From Rhododendron vialii (lineage: Eukaryota; Streptophyta; Magnoliopsida; Ericales; Ericaceae), in the NCBI RefSeq assembly GCF_030253575.1, contig NC_080561.1, forward strand, positions 6,895,001-6,959,000: a stretch of DNA of 64,000 bases, read 5' to 3'. The notes below the pieces were generated by a model that was not told where the DNA came from, searched no databases, and saw only the letters and a program-made list of their open reading frames with translations. The position numbers were made by a program, and so were the translations under genes. Within the stretch, counting starts at the first letter, position 1, and each line of letters starts with the position of its first letter. Of this stretch, positions 46,956 to 58,016 are shown piece after piece.

Positions 46956-47608
46956 TAATGTATTACTTCTATTTCCTAGTCATTATTTTCGAATATAATC
47001 CCACTTATAACAGTTTAATAGGACTAATGTGTAATTATGTCCAATATTAATTACAGAAAGTAATTTCGGGATAACGGGCTGAATTGAACGTGGGCTTGAC
47101 CATTTCGTTCATTTTCTTTGGGAACCGAATTGCAGCTCTTCATAGTTCCACATCATGGGCCCAACAGTGAAGGATTTGATCCATTTTCACATGTCCATCA
47201 CCATCTTAGAAGCAAAGCCCAAACAGAGTATAAGGCGATACTTTTCAATATCTTTTCAAGAAATTTTTGGGTGCCGAGCGGCTACCACGTGGCGGTACCC
47301 GTCAACGATCTCAGGCGTCCAAATGTATTTTGAATGGTTCAAATTCTCTCTCTCTCTCTCAAAAATCCGGACCATCCAAAACATGTTTGGATGGTTGGGA
47401 TCTACCCACCCGACACCCAAAAACTTCTCTATCTTTTCAGAAAGTTAATCATCCCCTTAACATCGGCAAATAATTTGTGCACTCTTAACATTTTTTATGT
47501 GTCCTTAAAAATTTCTTCTAATGCTTAAAATTATCAATGACACAACTGCCAAAGCACACTAAAAAGGTACTGAAATTTGCTGTGTACTCTGTGCAAAAAT
47601 TATTTCTC
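46956..47608. other. Intergenic DNA with a MITE-like block
   Basis: At 47,270-47,430 GTGCCGAGCGGCTACCACGT and a CT tract lie beside GGACCATCCAAAACATG, a composition shared with other small repeats in this window. No gene. Confidence 0.4.
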
Positions 47609-47611
47609 ATA

Positions 47612-48786
47612 GGGCCTGTTTGGATAGGGTATTGTAAAAGGGTGTTGTCTTATACCCCTTTTTAACACCTGGGACCCATCTTAATACCCTGTTTGGCAGT
47701 CAAAATGGAAGGGGGTATTCCCTTCACCTGGCGTTCCACTGCACCACCTAATACCGCCTGAGGGGGTGTTGGTGATGGGCTCCCTCCGACCGGTCGCTGT
47801 GTAATCCCCCCAAAGCTCCCTCTTTTTCGGACGAATCTACCCCTCCTAATCCCCCTTTCCCACCCCGAGGTACCCATTTTCCTATCACAATTCTTCGCCG
47901 CACTTGTTCTTCGAAGAGACGAGGGTTTGTGGCGATTTGGGTGTTTTTCGATCTGAGTTCGATTCTTCGCCGCACAGTGAGGTATGGGTTTGATTTGTTT
48001 GTAGTTTTTATATGTTCCTACTCTTCCCGCACTCTCTCTGTTGGTATTTCGATTCAATTAGGTTTAGGTTCGATTTTATGCATTTGGGTTTCGACTGGTA
48101 TAATGGGATGCATGGGTTTCGGATTTTGTTTCAGGTTTTGTAGGTTGAAGGTTTAGGTTTGATTTTGGGCGCTAGGGTTTCGACTGGTTTGATGCATGGG
48201 TTTTAGATTTGTTTCAGATTTTGTAAGTTGATGATTATGAAACCCAAACCTCAGATCTTGTTTTTTTGGTTAGTTTTACACAAAAAAAAAAAACTACATT
48301 GCCTCCTTTTTATCACGCAAGACTGTATACCAACAGTCTCTCATGGCTGGTATTTCCCATTTCCAAATTTTAACTAATCATAACAAATCAGGTACCTAAA
48401 TCTTGAGGCAATGAAAGATACCAAAAAACGAGAGAGTGAAAATAAAAGGGAACCAAACAGACCGTACCTCAGAGTACGTGCATTGAGAGATGAAAATGTT
48501 AATGTTTGAAGGTATGGAGTTAGAACCCATGCATATTAAGTGAATATGGTGTTGATACACAGAAGGTTTGTATGATTCTTGACGATTCTCTTTCATGGAG
48601 TTTTCTTGACGGTTGTTACCAATTCAACAACCTTGTGTTACACATTTTTGCTGGTGCTGTGCATTTACTTGTGGTTGTGTAACCATTTTATCGAATATTG
48701 TGGTTATTGTGATTTCAAGAAAAGTAGTATAACTATTGTTGTATTTTTATGCGGTCATTGTGGGCATTCATACCAGTTTATATGCA
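47612..48786. other. 5' part of the PIF/Harbinger element
   Basis: Subterminal sequence with alternating GGGTATTG and ACCC motifs runs to about 47,780. A leader-like region with TTCGCCGCAC twice (47,898 and 47,968) follows. A tandem duplication of period 89 lies at 48,086-48,240 (GGGTTTCGACTGGT in both copies). No coding region is seen before the armadillo fragment. Confidence 0.55.
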
Positions 48787-49148
48787 GAGAGATTTAGAAT
48801 TGGTAATTGTTAAAAATTGTCAAAGTCAGGGAAACCTTGTCCTTGGGTTCCTTTTTGATGAGGTTAGAGTTCTAAGGAAATTGAAACTTGAGGGAAGTGA
48901 AGAGGGACGAAAAGAGCGTGCCGAGTTTGGTGCTATTGCTCGATCCGAGCCCTCAAAATGCAGCTAAAAAGTATGCTGTGTCGTGCCTTGTGTCGCTCTC
49001 CTCGAGCAAAAAGTGCAAGAAACTGATGGTTTCATACGGGGCAATTGGATATTTGAAGAAGCTAAGTGAGATGGATGTTTCGGGTGCCAAGAACTTGCTC
49101 AAACGGTTGGAAATAGGGAAATTATGAAGTTTGCTTGGCCGGAAATAG
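48787..49148 (+). pseudogene. Captured fragment of an armadillo-repeat protein gene
   Basis: After an acceptor-like TATGCAG, one frame reads RDLELVIVKNCQSQGNLVLG and RVLRKLKLEGSEEGRK. A shifted frame then gives VPSLVLLLDPSPQNAAKKYA, VSCLVSLSSSKKCKKLMVSY and GAIGYLKKLSEMDVSGAKNL. A last frame ends SLLGRK and stops at 49,148. This is the C-terminal end of a plant armadillo-repeat superfamily protein, with at least two frame breaks. It lies between the PIF/Harbinger left end and the transposase gene, so it appears to be host sequence captured by the transposon. The remaining exons of the donor gene are absent here. Confidence 0.75.
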
Positions 49149-50667
49149 GAAAGAAAAAGAGGTTTCTTGATCAATGAAGTACTTAATTTGTTCATTCCAA
49201 TGTATAAATTTTGTGCCATATCATCTGTATGAGACAAAGTAGTTTAAGAGATGAATTAGTATGTACAACTTACAAGCAGTAGTTAATATGGAGTACGGGT
49301 TCAATGTTAAGTAAAGTCTACAACTGTGAAGTCCTAAATTCCTGTGTCTTCGTTTGTTCTTGAAGACTTGAACTTGTTAGCAGAAAGGAATTTTTTTAGG
49401 GAATTGCCACATGAGCCATTAACACCCTAGTATCAGTTGCTAGATTTGTCTTTTTTTGTAACCGAGTGGCATTCCTGCTAAGCGCCCGATTTTTAGCCGC
49501 ATTTTGTCTTTTTTTTTAGCTTCTGGCATTTGAGTAGTGAATGGTTTGCAATTAAATTCGTAAGTTCTTGCTTTTGTAGGGGAAAAAAACCCAACGTTTA
49601 ATCTATTTTTAGATGCGGGACATAACATTAGTGGGGCATCCAGGGAAAGCCAAATCGTATATAGGGTTTAGGGGATGTGGTGGTGGAAGACTGGTAGTAG
49701 TGTTTTGCTATTCTATTTGGAGTTTGGACCATGATGGCATTTGCCAAGGGCAAGTGTTTTTGTACCTCTTATTTGCTAGTACTCGTACAAGTAGGCTATA
49801 TTTGATTGATAAGATTAGTTAGCCGAGTATTTACAACCGCTAAAACAATTTATGGGCTGGATCACCATTTTTCCTTCACTTTTAAGAATATCCCACTTCG
49901 TAGGAGTATTTCAAAAACCAAATTAAGGTAACCCTACAAGAAATCAATACCCATTTTCCTTTGTCAAGAACCGACTCGAAGCTTAAATTTTTGCTTAAAG
50001 TGTTCCTGATAACTTAGGCTTTCAGATTGGGTAAGCCCGAGTGAACCCTTTTATTATATGCTTAAATTGAAATGAAAGGTTTATAGGTTTTCACAGCTTA
50101 CTACATTCAAATAAATAAATTTTCCGTATACCTTGCTTTCTTTATAATCTTTTAAGTTACAAGGAGACTTTCTTTACAATAATTATTAGGTTAGGTGAAT
50201 ATTGGCTTTCATTCATCAATATATATTGTGGTACTTATCAAAGAAATGATACAAGTAATCTAGCTTTCATTCATGAATAAATATGTTGCTACTTATCAAA
50301 CAAGTGGTACAAGTAATGTATAAAAGTACGATAGGCATTATCTGCTTTTGTATTAGTGGAAGCCTAATGCTACCACCATTTTGATTATCTACTGATGCTT
50401 GGCTGCTTTCATGTGATATGTTGTACACTTTCGTCGTATGAGTCTTTACTATTTAGTTAAATCTATGATTTGGAAATAGTGTCACCTATTTATGCCTTAA
50501 ACATAACCTTACATCAGTAAAAAACAGGCCCATTGTTTATGATGTGCCCCTTAATTGTGAGCCACTATTTAGTATATTGTACTTTACTTGGGTTGATCAT
50601 TATTATTTAGGATCCGAAGATTAGGTTTTCATAAAAAAAACCCTAAACCTTGTAAGTGTTTTTTAGG
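49149..50667. other. Non-coding interval upstream of the transposase gene
   Basis: AT-rich DNA without a recognised gene; it may hold the transposase promoter and leader. A TTTTTTAG directly before the ATG could be an acceptor of a leader intron. Confidence 0.45.
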
Positions 50668-52088
50668 ATGCCAAGATTAAACAGAAAACAAAAAAGGAGA
50701 AGAGAAGAGCAAGAGGGATTCATGGCATTACATGCCATTATTAACGCTGTGATTGGTGTGTTTCGTCTCTACTTGTTCATCACGTCCACGTTTCACCGTT
50801 CGGAGCCTCGTCCGGAATTGTCACCGAATCCGGACTTTTACCAGTCGCACATAAACAATATCAATAGGCTTGTAAGGGGTAATGACGTGGACTGCCACGA
50901 GCAATTGAGGGTGAATAGGCATACTTTTTTAAGACTTTGTTGTTTAGTCCGAGGTGTTGGGTTAAGGGACTCACGAAACGTATGTCTTGAGGAGAGGGTA
51001 GCAATATTTTTGTTCATCCTCTCTCACCATACGAAGCAGAGGCGTACGAAATTTGATTTCTATAGATCTACTGAGACAATAAGTAGGCATTTCAATGTTG
51101 TACTCCAAGCTGTCTTGCGCCTACACCGAATGCTCCTAGTGACACCCGAGCCTGTACCTGCTAACTACCATGACACCAGGTGGAATTGGTTTCAGGTATA
51201 TTCGTGTTCAGTTGTTCTTATTTCTTACATTCTAAAGCTTTCCTCTAGTTGGCCATATTCACTTACGTTTTAATAATCTTGTCCAAATTTGTCAGAATTG
51301 TCTTGGGGCATTGGATGGGACGTACGTCCCAGTAAATCCCCCGGCCGTTGACAGGGCACGATATAGGTCAAGGAAGGGTGAAATTGCTACAAATGTCTTA
51401 GGTGTATGTACTCGAGACCTAAAATTTGTCTATGTATTGTCTGGTTGGGAAGGCTCGGCCACTGACTCTAGAATCCTTGGGAATGCCATGGAAAGACCCC
51501 ACGGTCTCAAAGTCTCCCATGGTATGTTCCATATCCTAAAGTCATGTTTCCTTTCAGTGCATTACAATTATCCACCCATCAACGTGTTGTCTTCCATTCG
51601 TTACAGGACATTATTACCTTGTTGATGCTGGCTATACCAATGGGAATGGTTTTTTAGCCCCATACCGTGGCCAACGATATCACATTAACATTTGGAGGCA
51701 AGGTCATATGCCAACAAGCAAAGAGGAGTACTTCAACATGAAACACTCTGCCGCTAGGAATGTCATTGAGAGAAGCTTTGGGGTTCTCAAGATGCGGTTT
51801 GCAATTTTGAGATCTCCCTCCTATTACCCGATAAGGACTCAATGTCGTATCGTGTCGGCATGTTGTCTTCTTCATAATCTAATTAAGAGAGAGATGCCTA
51901 ATGATCCAATTGAACACGAGTACACAGCGTGGGAACAAGCACATATTAACGATGTCCCTGTTGATGATCACATTGGTGCCGTAGAGAGTTCCAATGAGTG
52001 GACCGCAGGGAGGGATGCTCTTGCGGCAGCCTTGTATAACCAATGGTTAGGCAATGGTGGGGGACAAGTGGAGGGCATCATTCCTTGA
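50668..52088 (+). CDS. PIF/Harbinger DDE transposase (DDE_Tnp_4, HARBI1-like)
   Basis: Three exons, 50668-51195, 51296-51521 and 51607-52088, join in phase to 411 residues with no stop. The first ATG of the [12 protein letters not shown] frame was chosen; a short in-frame extension upstream lacks an ATG. Residues 1-25 are basic, and an N-terminal helical domain follows ([31 protein letters not shown]). The DDE residues are D183 ([12 protein letters not shown]), D258 ([11 protein letters not shown]) and E306 ([12 protein letters not shown]). The usual C-terminal [11 protein letters not shown] motif is present. The protein cuts and joins the element's ends, with the SANT-like partner supplying DNA binding. 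The frame is whole, so the element may be recent or still active. Confidence 0.93.
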
Positions 52089-52272
52089 TTGTATTTGATT
52101 TTGTTGTCTTTGACGTTGTGTTTGACATTGTAAATGTAGTATTTGTAATTTATTCGTAACTTATCTCGTTGAACAACTTGTAATGTACTATTGTTTTTCA
52201 TGCTCTATTCATAACTTTTGTTTACGGTCCTACTTTTACAATACTTGCACATATTTAAATGCATGTGCAGTA

Positions 52273-53367
52273 ATGGCCACTAATGAAGTCCAAGTAGTGG
52301 ACGTAGAAGGGCCGTCCAAGCAAAAACGTAGGAGTTGGAGGAAAATTGAGGAGGATGCACTAATGAAGTGCATGTTGAATGAAGAAGGGGATAGGTGGAA
52401 GTCCGAGAATGGCTTCCGAACGGGTTACTTCACCCACTTGCAAAAGGAGTTACAAAAAGTGCTCCCGGGGTGCACCATTCAAGCAAACCCCCACATTGAC
52501 TCCAAGGTCAAGCATTGGAAAACCACATGGGCTAGATTAGTAGACATTACAGGCCTAAGTGGTTTTGGGTGGGATGCTGTCAACAATCGCATTGACGTGG
52601 AGCAACCCATTTGGGATGCGTACGAAAAGGTAACTCCCAATTTTCAATTCCAATACTTTAATTGAATATTAAGGCATGAGAATGCCTTACTAAAAGTGCC
52701 AATATTTGTGTAGGCCTATCCAAATAAGGTCAAAGGCTTGTACGGGAAGTCTTTCCCGTACTTTGAGGATTGGCAAATATTATTTGGCAAGGATAGGGCT
52801 ACGGGGGTGGGTGCGGAAGATTATGACGAAATGGCGCGCCCGGAAGTTGCCAACGAAATTGCGGAGCCACACAACTCCAATGACTTCTATGAAGCTCTAT
52901 TCCCTGACTACGACGTGCATCTCCCCAGCACTCCCACAACTCCCGTAACTCCCACAACTCCCGTAACGCCTCAAGCATTCACACCTCATGCGTCACTCCC
53001 CACGTCCACTCCCCGTGGCTCAATGCCGGCGGCCAATGCCGGAGCTCCAAAGGGGAGGAAGAGGACAAGAATGGGTGAAGCGGAGTTGTCCATATATGCG
53101 AGCATGGACAATTTCTTGAAATCAACCAATGGGCATGTGGAGAAATTGGCCAATTCCTTCGGCTACGAGAAAGAGCTATCCGCACGACGCACGATGGTCA
53201 AAGAGGAGTTGTCAAAGCTTGATATCACCTTGGCTGAGAAGTTCAAGCTAAGTGCCATAATTGTTCAATCGGAAGAGAGGGTTGATGACTTCTATGGCAC
53301 GAAACCCGAAGAGAGGCAAGCTTTGGTGGAGGCCATCCTCGCCGGTGAGGTGTATGGTCCGATCTAG
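52273..53367 (+). CDS. PIF/Harbinger Myb/SANT-like partner protein
   Basis: Two exons, 52273-52629 and 52714-53367, give 336 residues, starting 184 bases after the transposase stop on the same strand. Residues 20-119 form a Myb/SANT-like (Myb_DNA-bind_3) domain: RSWRKIEEDALMKCML, GYFTHLQKELQK, PHIDSKVKHWKTTW, SGFGWD and WDAYEK. A TPTTPVTP-rich linker (about 191-210) follows, then a basic KGRKRTR and an amphipathic C-terminal part. In plant PIF/Harbinger elements the Myb-like ORF1 protein binds the element ends and carries the transposase into the nucleus; that role is assumed here. The gene is intact. Confidence 0.92.
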
Positions 53368-56300
53368 TGGCAATAGTAGTGCCCTTTTGAAGTGGCTTAA
53401 GTACCATTATAAGCAAGATTGGTACTTGACCCACTTTTTTTGAAGTGGCTGCACGTTATCGTCGTACAGATTAGGCCATTTGTTAATTCGTAGGCAGTAA
53501 ACTAAGAACAATATATGATGCTCTAATTTGTATCCTATCTGCTGATGTACTACAATGTTGTTATCGTATGTATGTTATGTCATATTATGGTAATGTGGGT
53601 CTCTTATTATAAAGACTGTTTTGTAATTGATAATATCTTTGCATGACAGGGTTTCGTTGATTGTGTACTACAAATAGGGCGATGATAAATAAATTAAAAA
53701 TGGTAAAGATAGTAGTTACCTTGGCGGGGTAACCTTAGTTGCAGTCATGAGTAACATCCAATAGTTTTCCATTAATTGCTTGAGCCCACATCGATTACAT
53801 AACTGCTGGCTATGTTGGTGGCTATGATGATATTTTTCTGAGCCTAATGTTTGAATCACTTAACTGTACTTGCACTCTATTAATGAGGGTTAATGGTGGC
53901 GATGATGAAATTTTTCTGAGCCAATGGCATCCATTCACACTTCTGGATACTTGGGGCCTGTTTGGATGGGGTATTGTGAAGGGGGATTATGTGTGTGTTT
54001 CTATAGCAGTTGTGTTCTGCATGGTTTCTGCAATTATGTTCTCTTCTGGGTCTGCAGTTTTGATATGTTCTGGTTCTGCAGTTTGTTATGTTCTGGTTCT
54101 GCAGTTTTGGAGGGGGTGTAGTGTGTGTGTGTGTAGCAGGTGCAGAAAGTGTATGTGTGTCAAAATTTTTGCTCTGTTCAGTTTTAAGCATGTTGTTTAT
54201 GCTATGTTAAGTTGGATGTTCTGAATTCCAATGGTTCTAAGTGGTTCTTAATAGGGCGATGATGATAAAATGACAAAGTAAATGAAGGTAGTGCCTTGGC
54301 GAGGCAACTTGTGGTTGCAGCCATGCGTACCCTCGTGCATTTCTTAGTACTTTCCTGAGCCCGCTATGATTTCTGCTCTGTCCAGTTTGGGAGTTAAAAA
54401 TGGTTTCTGCAGTTGTGTTTTGTTCAGGTTCTGCAGTTGTGTTCTGTTCTGGTATTATATTTTTGATTTGTTCTGGTTCTGCAGTTTTGTTATGTTCTAG
54501 TTCTGCAGTTTTATTATGTTCTGGTTGTGCAGTTTTGGAGGGGGTGTTGTGTGTGTGTGTGTGTAGCAGGTGCACATAGTATGTGTGTGTGTAGCAGGCT
54601 CAGTTTCTATACTCAGTTTTGTTCAGTTTCAGCATTGTATTTTGTTTTTGGGCTGGTATGTGCAGGATTTTTGTGATGGTTTCAGGACTGGAAAGTGATT
54701 TCATGTATTGCAGGGAGGCTGGTATAGTCTCTGTTGGTGTTGCTGCTTTCAGTTTTGTGCAGCATAGCTGCATTTTGTGTCCAAGTAATGCATATATGTT
54801 CTCAGCTCTGTCCAGTTTCCACCATGTTGTTGCTCATCTGTCCAGTAGCCTAACTGTGTCTGCGTGTAGGGCTATGATGAAAAAATTATTTGGTAAACAA
54901 GGTAGTGCCTTGGCGGGGCAACTTTTGGTTGCAGCCATGCGTACCCTCGTGCATTTCTTAGTACTTTCCTGAGCCCGCTATGAATTCTGCTCTGTCCAGT
55001 TTAGGAGTTGAATGGTTTCAGCAGTTGTGTTTTGTTCAGGTTCTGCAGTTGTGTTCTGTTCTGGTATTATAGTTTTGATCTGTTCTGGTTCTGCAGTTTT
55101 GTTATGTTCTAGTTCTGCAGTTTTATTATGTTGTAGTTGTGCAGTTTTGGAGGGGGTGTTGTGTGTGTGTGTGTGTGTAGCAGGTGCACATAGTGTGTGT
55201 GTGTGTAGCAGGCACAGTTTCTATACTCAGTTTTGTTCAGTTTCAGCATTGTATTTTGTTTTTGGGCTGGTATGTGCAGGATTTTTGTGATGGTTTCAGG
55301 GCTGGAAAGTGATTTCATGTATTGCAGGGAGGCTGGTATAGTCTCTGTTGGTGTTGCTGCTTTCAGTTTTGTGCAGCATAGCTGCATTTTGTGTCCAAGT
55401 AATGCATATATGTTCTCAGCTCTGTCCAGTTTCCACCATGTTGGTGTGTCGTTTTGTGGAGAGTGTGTCCAACCTAAAATGGTGGCTATTTTCACCAGTT
55501 TTGTTGCCTGTTTTCTGCAGTTTTTTGGTGACTTATGTGTAGCATTGGCTGGATGTTTAATTTTTTTTTAAAACAACCAGTTTCTGGACTGTTTTCCCCT
55601 TTTGTAACTGCTGCTGCTGTTTTGAGGCTGTTAATGGGATGCATTGTTTTGCCATGCTTTGGCATAGGTTTTGCTGCTGCTGTTTTGCCATGCTTTGGCA
55701 TAGGTTTTGCTGCTGCTGTTTTGGATCTGAGCTATGGTTTCATGTGTTAGCTGGGGTATTTTTTGTGAGGTTGTAAAGTAGTGGCTATGATGAAATTTTT
55801 CTGAGCCAAATGTCATAATGGTGGTGTTTTGGTATGGTGTGTGTGCGTTTAGGGGAGGAGCAGGTGTGGGATGTGCAGGTGTGGATTGTGTTATGGTGGA
55901 GTTTTGGCATGGTGTGTTGAAGCTGTGTCCTAACCGTGTCCTAAGTGTGTCCTGCTGCTGGTGCGTTTTGGCATAGGTTTTGAGGCTGTTTTGGGCTATT
56001 TTTTGGTGGTTATGTTGCAGGCTGTTTTGGGCTGTTTTTTGGTGGTTTATGGCCATGTTTGTTCCTGTTTCTGGGCTTCTTTTTGGCATACTTTACGGCT
56101 GTTTTGTGCCATATTTTGAGACAGTTTTTCGGCCTCTTCTTCTTACACTTAGGCCATGATGATATAAAAGAGACATTTGAAGGCATGTCACTTTATCTTG
56201 GCGAGACAAGTTATGAGGGTCAGCGGTTCAATCACCGTTCGGCAACATAACTTGTAGCCAAGTAGTGTACTATATGCCTGTAAAATATATCTGAGCCAAA

Positions 56301-56374
56301 TAGAATTTCTAAGCATACTATTAGTATTGTTTCACATTTAAATATCCTAATTGTTTTATCCAAATAGATTTTCG
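53368..56374. repeat. Duplicated non-coding block with TTCTGCAGTT repeats
   Basis: Two long copies (about 54,285-54,840 and 54,902-55,445, period 612) are about 95% identical, and a diverged third part starts near 53,715. Each holds a run of TTCTG(CAGTT)n-type units (such as GGTTCTGCAGTTGTGTTCTG) and a (TG)n stretch. A 36 bp unit (GCCATGCTTTGGCATAGG) is tandem at 55,651 and 55,687. The phrase ATTTTTCTGAGCC recurs at about 53,829, 53,907, 55,791 and 56,280. Frames across it (for example 54,619-54,972) are repeat artefacts. Confidence 0.8.
53953..53990 (+). repeat. Internal copy of the PIF/Harbinger left end
   Basis: GGGCCTGTTTGGATGGGGTATTGTGAAGGG repeats the outer left terminus (GGGCCTGTTTGGATAGGG) almost exactly, in the same orientation. 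No right-end counterpart and no ATA flank are seen next to it. Confidence 0.8.
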
Positions 56375-56737
56375 ATGGGAAGTCAAGATAAAGATAAGTT
56401 TTGGGTGGTTTTCGTTGGCCATAAACCGGGAATATATACAAGTTGGGCGGCCGCGGAATTGCAAGTTAATGGATACGCGGGGAACTTGAAGAAAAAGTAC
56501 AACACATTAGACGAAGCGGAAGAAGCATTGTTAGCATTTCATGAGGAAAGATACCGGCTCATTCAAGACATGCAGTTGGCTCAAACCCAACATCAATCAA
56601 GTGACGGTGCTTCAACATCCACGAGTGCTTTGGAAGTTCAACATAAAATTAGTCTAACAACATACTTTGTTGTAACTTTTTTATTAGGTTTCGTATGTTG
56701 TATTTTATTGGCACATCTGTTATCTGGTTCGGAATGA
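56375..56737 (+). CDS. Small protein with RNase H1-type hybrid-binding domain and C-terminal membrane anchor
   Basis: A 120-residue intact frame; the ATG at 56,375 starts MGSQDKDKFW. Residues 8-58 are a clear RNase H1 N-terminal/viroplasmin-type domain (FWVVFVGHKPGIYTSW, NGYAGNLKKKYNTLDEAEEA), which in RNase H1 binds RNA/DNA hybrids. There is no RNase H catalytic domain. After a Gln/Ser/Thr-rich linker, residues 93-115 form one hydrophobic span (TYFVVTFLLGFVCCILLAHL) followed by only five residues, as in tail-anchored proteins. It lies inside the PIF/Harbinger element, downstream of the duplicated block and convergent with the small SANT-like gene. Its function is unknown; nucleic acid binding at a membrane (ER or nuclear envelope) is inference. 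Confidence 0.8.
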   Translation: MGSQDKDKFWVVFVGHKPGIYTSWAAAELQVNGYAGNLKKKYNTLDEAEEALLAFHEERYRLIQDMQLAQTQHQSSDGASTSTSALEVQHKISLTTYFVVTFLLGFVCCILLAHLLSGSE

Positions 56738-57069
56738 AGTTGTAAGTTCTATTTCACAAATTCGGATGAATTAGGTTGGGAAAGACTGTATAAGTTGTAA
56801 GAATTTCGTAAGTTGTACGTTTTATTTCATAAATCACGTGATTATATATTGGTTCGATTATTCGGTTCAAAAGTAAGGTATGGTTATGATGAAATATTCG
56901 CTGGTTCGATAATTCACTTCACTTCAAAACATGATACAATACAAATGAACAACAGAAATGCACTCTCACACACATACATCAAACAAATTAGGAAGCCATG
57001 AAAAGGCAAATCCATTTATTTGACAACTACAAATTTATTCTTCGAACACATGCCTTCAACTTCGACCAT

Positions 57070-57568
57070 CTAGTTTTCCCGACGACCGAAAATATGGCCC
57101 AATCGATTGAATTTGGGAATTTGCCTGTCCCGATAAAGTCTCACTTGTGGCCGATCCTGCATAAAGTAAGGAAAAATATTTAAGAAAATTTAGTAAACAA
57201 GACTTTTCCTACAAAATTAAATTTATTGAACAAGCCTTTATATAATATTTACTTACTCGGATTAATTCCTCCCAAACTTCATATTCTGCCACAACTTTGT
57301 TTTCATTTGAATCCCACCCAAATCCAGGACGGTGAAGTATTTCGGTTACGTAGAAAAAACCCCGTTTCCAATACTTCATCTTCCTCAGGATATGATTTGG
57401 TTCGATACCTGCTTCAGGAAAAGAAGCTTGCATTTGATTTTGAAGATATTCCAAGTATGCGGGTTGGCACTCACTGGGCTTGCCATTCCACATTCCTTGA
57501 TCTACAAGGGTCGTAAGCTTGGAAAGTAACGTTTCTTCCTCCACCTCGGTCCAAATTCGCTGTGCCAT
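57070..57568 (-). CDS. Second, short Myb/SANT-like protein of the PIF/Harbinger element
   Basis: Two exons on the minus strand, 57568-57257 and 57156-57070, join in phase at GTAAGT/TATGCAG splice sites to 132 residues. The chosen ATG gives MAQRIWTEVEEETLLSKL. The SANT-like domain shares its layout with the longer partner protein (AYLEYLQNQMQ, PNHILRKMKYWKRG, RPGFGWD, VWEELI), and exon 2 reads RLYRDRQIPKFNRLGHIFGR, matching GLYGKSFPYFEDWQILFGK there. It lacks the Pro/Thr linker and C-terminal part. It could compete with the longer protein for the element ends. No stops or shifts are visible. Confidence 0.8.
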
Positions 57569-58016
57569 CAATATGATTGACCAACGAAAAGAAAAACTTT
57601 TTTCCTCAATCAATATGAGATGTGGAATAAGAAGAGACATTGGAACAATTTATAAGGAAAAAAATTTACCAACTTAATTAGTTAGGCACATTTTGACCAA
57701 AAAAATATGTTGGTCACATGGGATTTCACCTAACAAAATTGTTGGACTCCAACTACCAAGCAATGTATTTTTCCATAAAAAAAAAAAAAAAACCAGAATT
57801 TAAAAAAAAAACGAATTTTATCAAATTATAACTGACTTTTTTATTTTCTAATATTATTAAATGTGTACATTTGTTAGACAAATTAAATACTACGGCTTAA
57901 AGTGTGAAATATTAATTATATTTTAAAAATGATATATATAACAAAATATATAATTAAGTTTCGGACTGCACAAGGGCAAAAACGTCATTTGACAGCTTTT
58001 TACATCATTCACCATT

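Noticed and set aside
54619-55571. Two near-identical frames (54,619 and 55,233) that look like a duplicated small protein
   Set aside because: They follow the 612 bp DNA duplication and its TG/TTCTG repeats; no family, no start context, and identity continues outside the frame.
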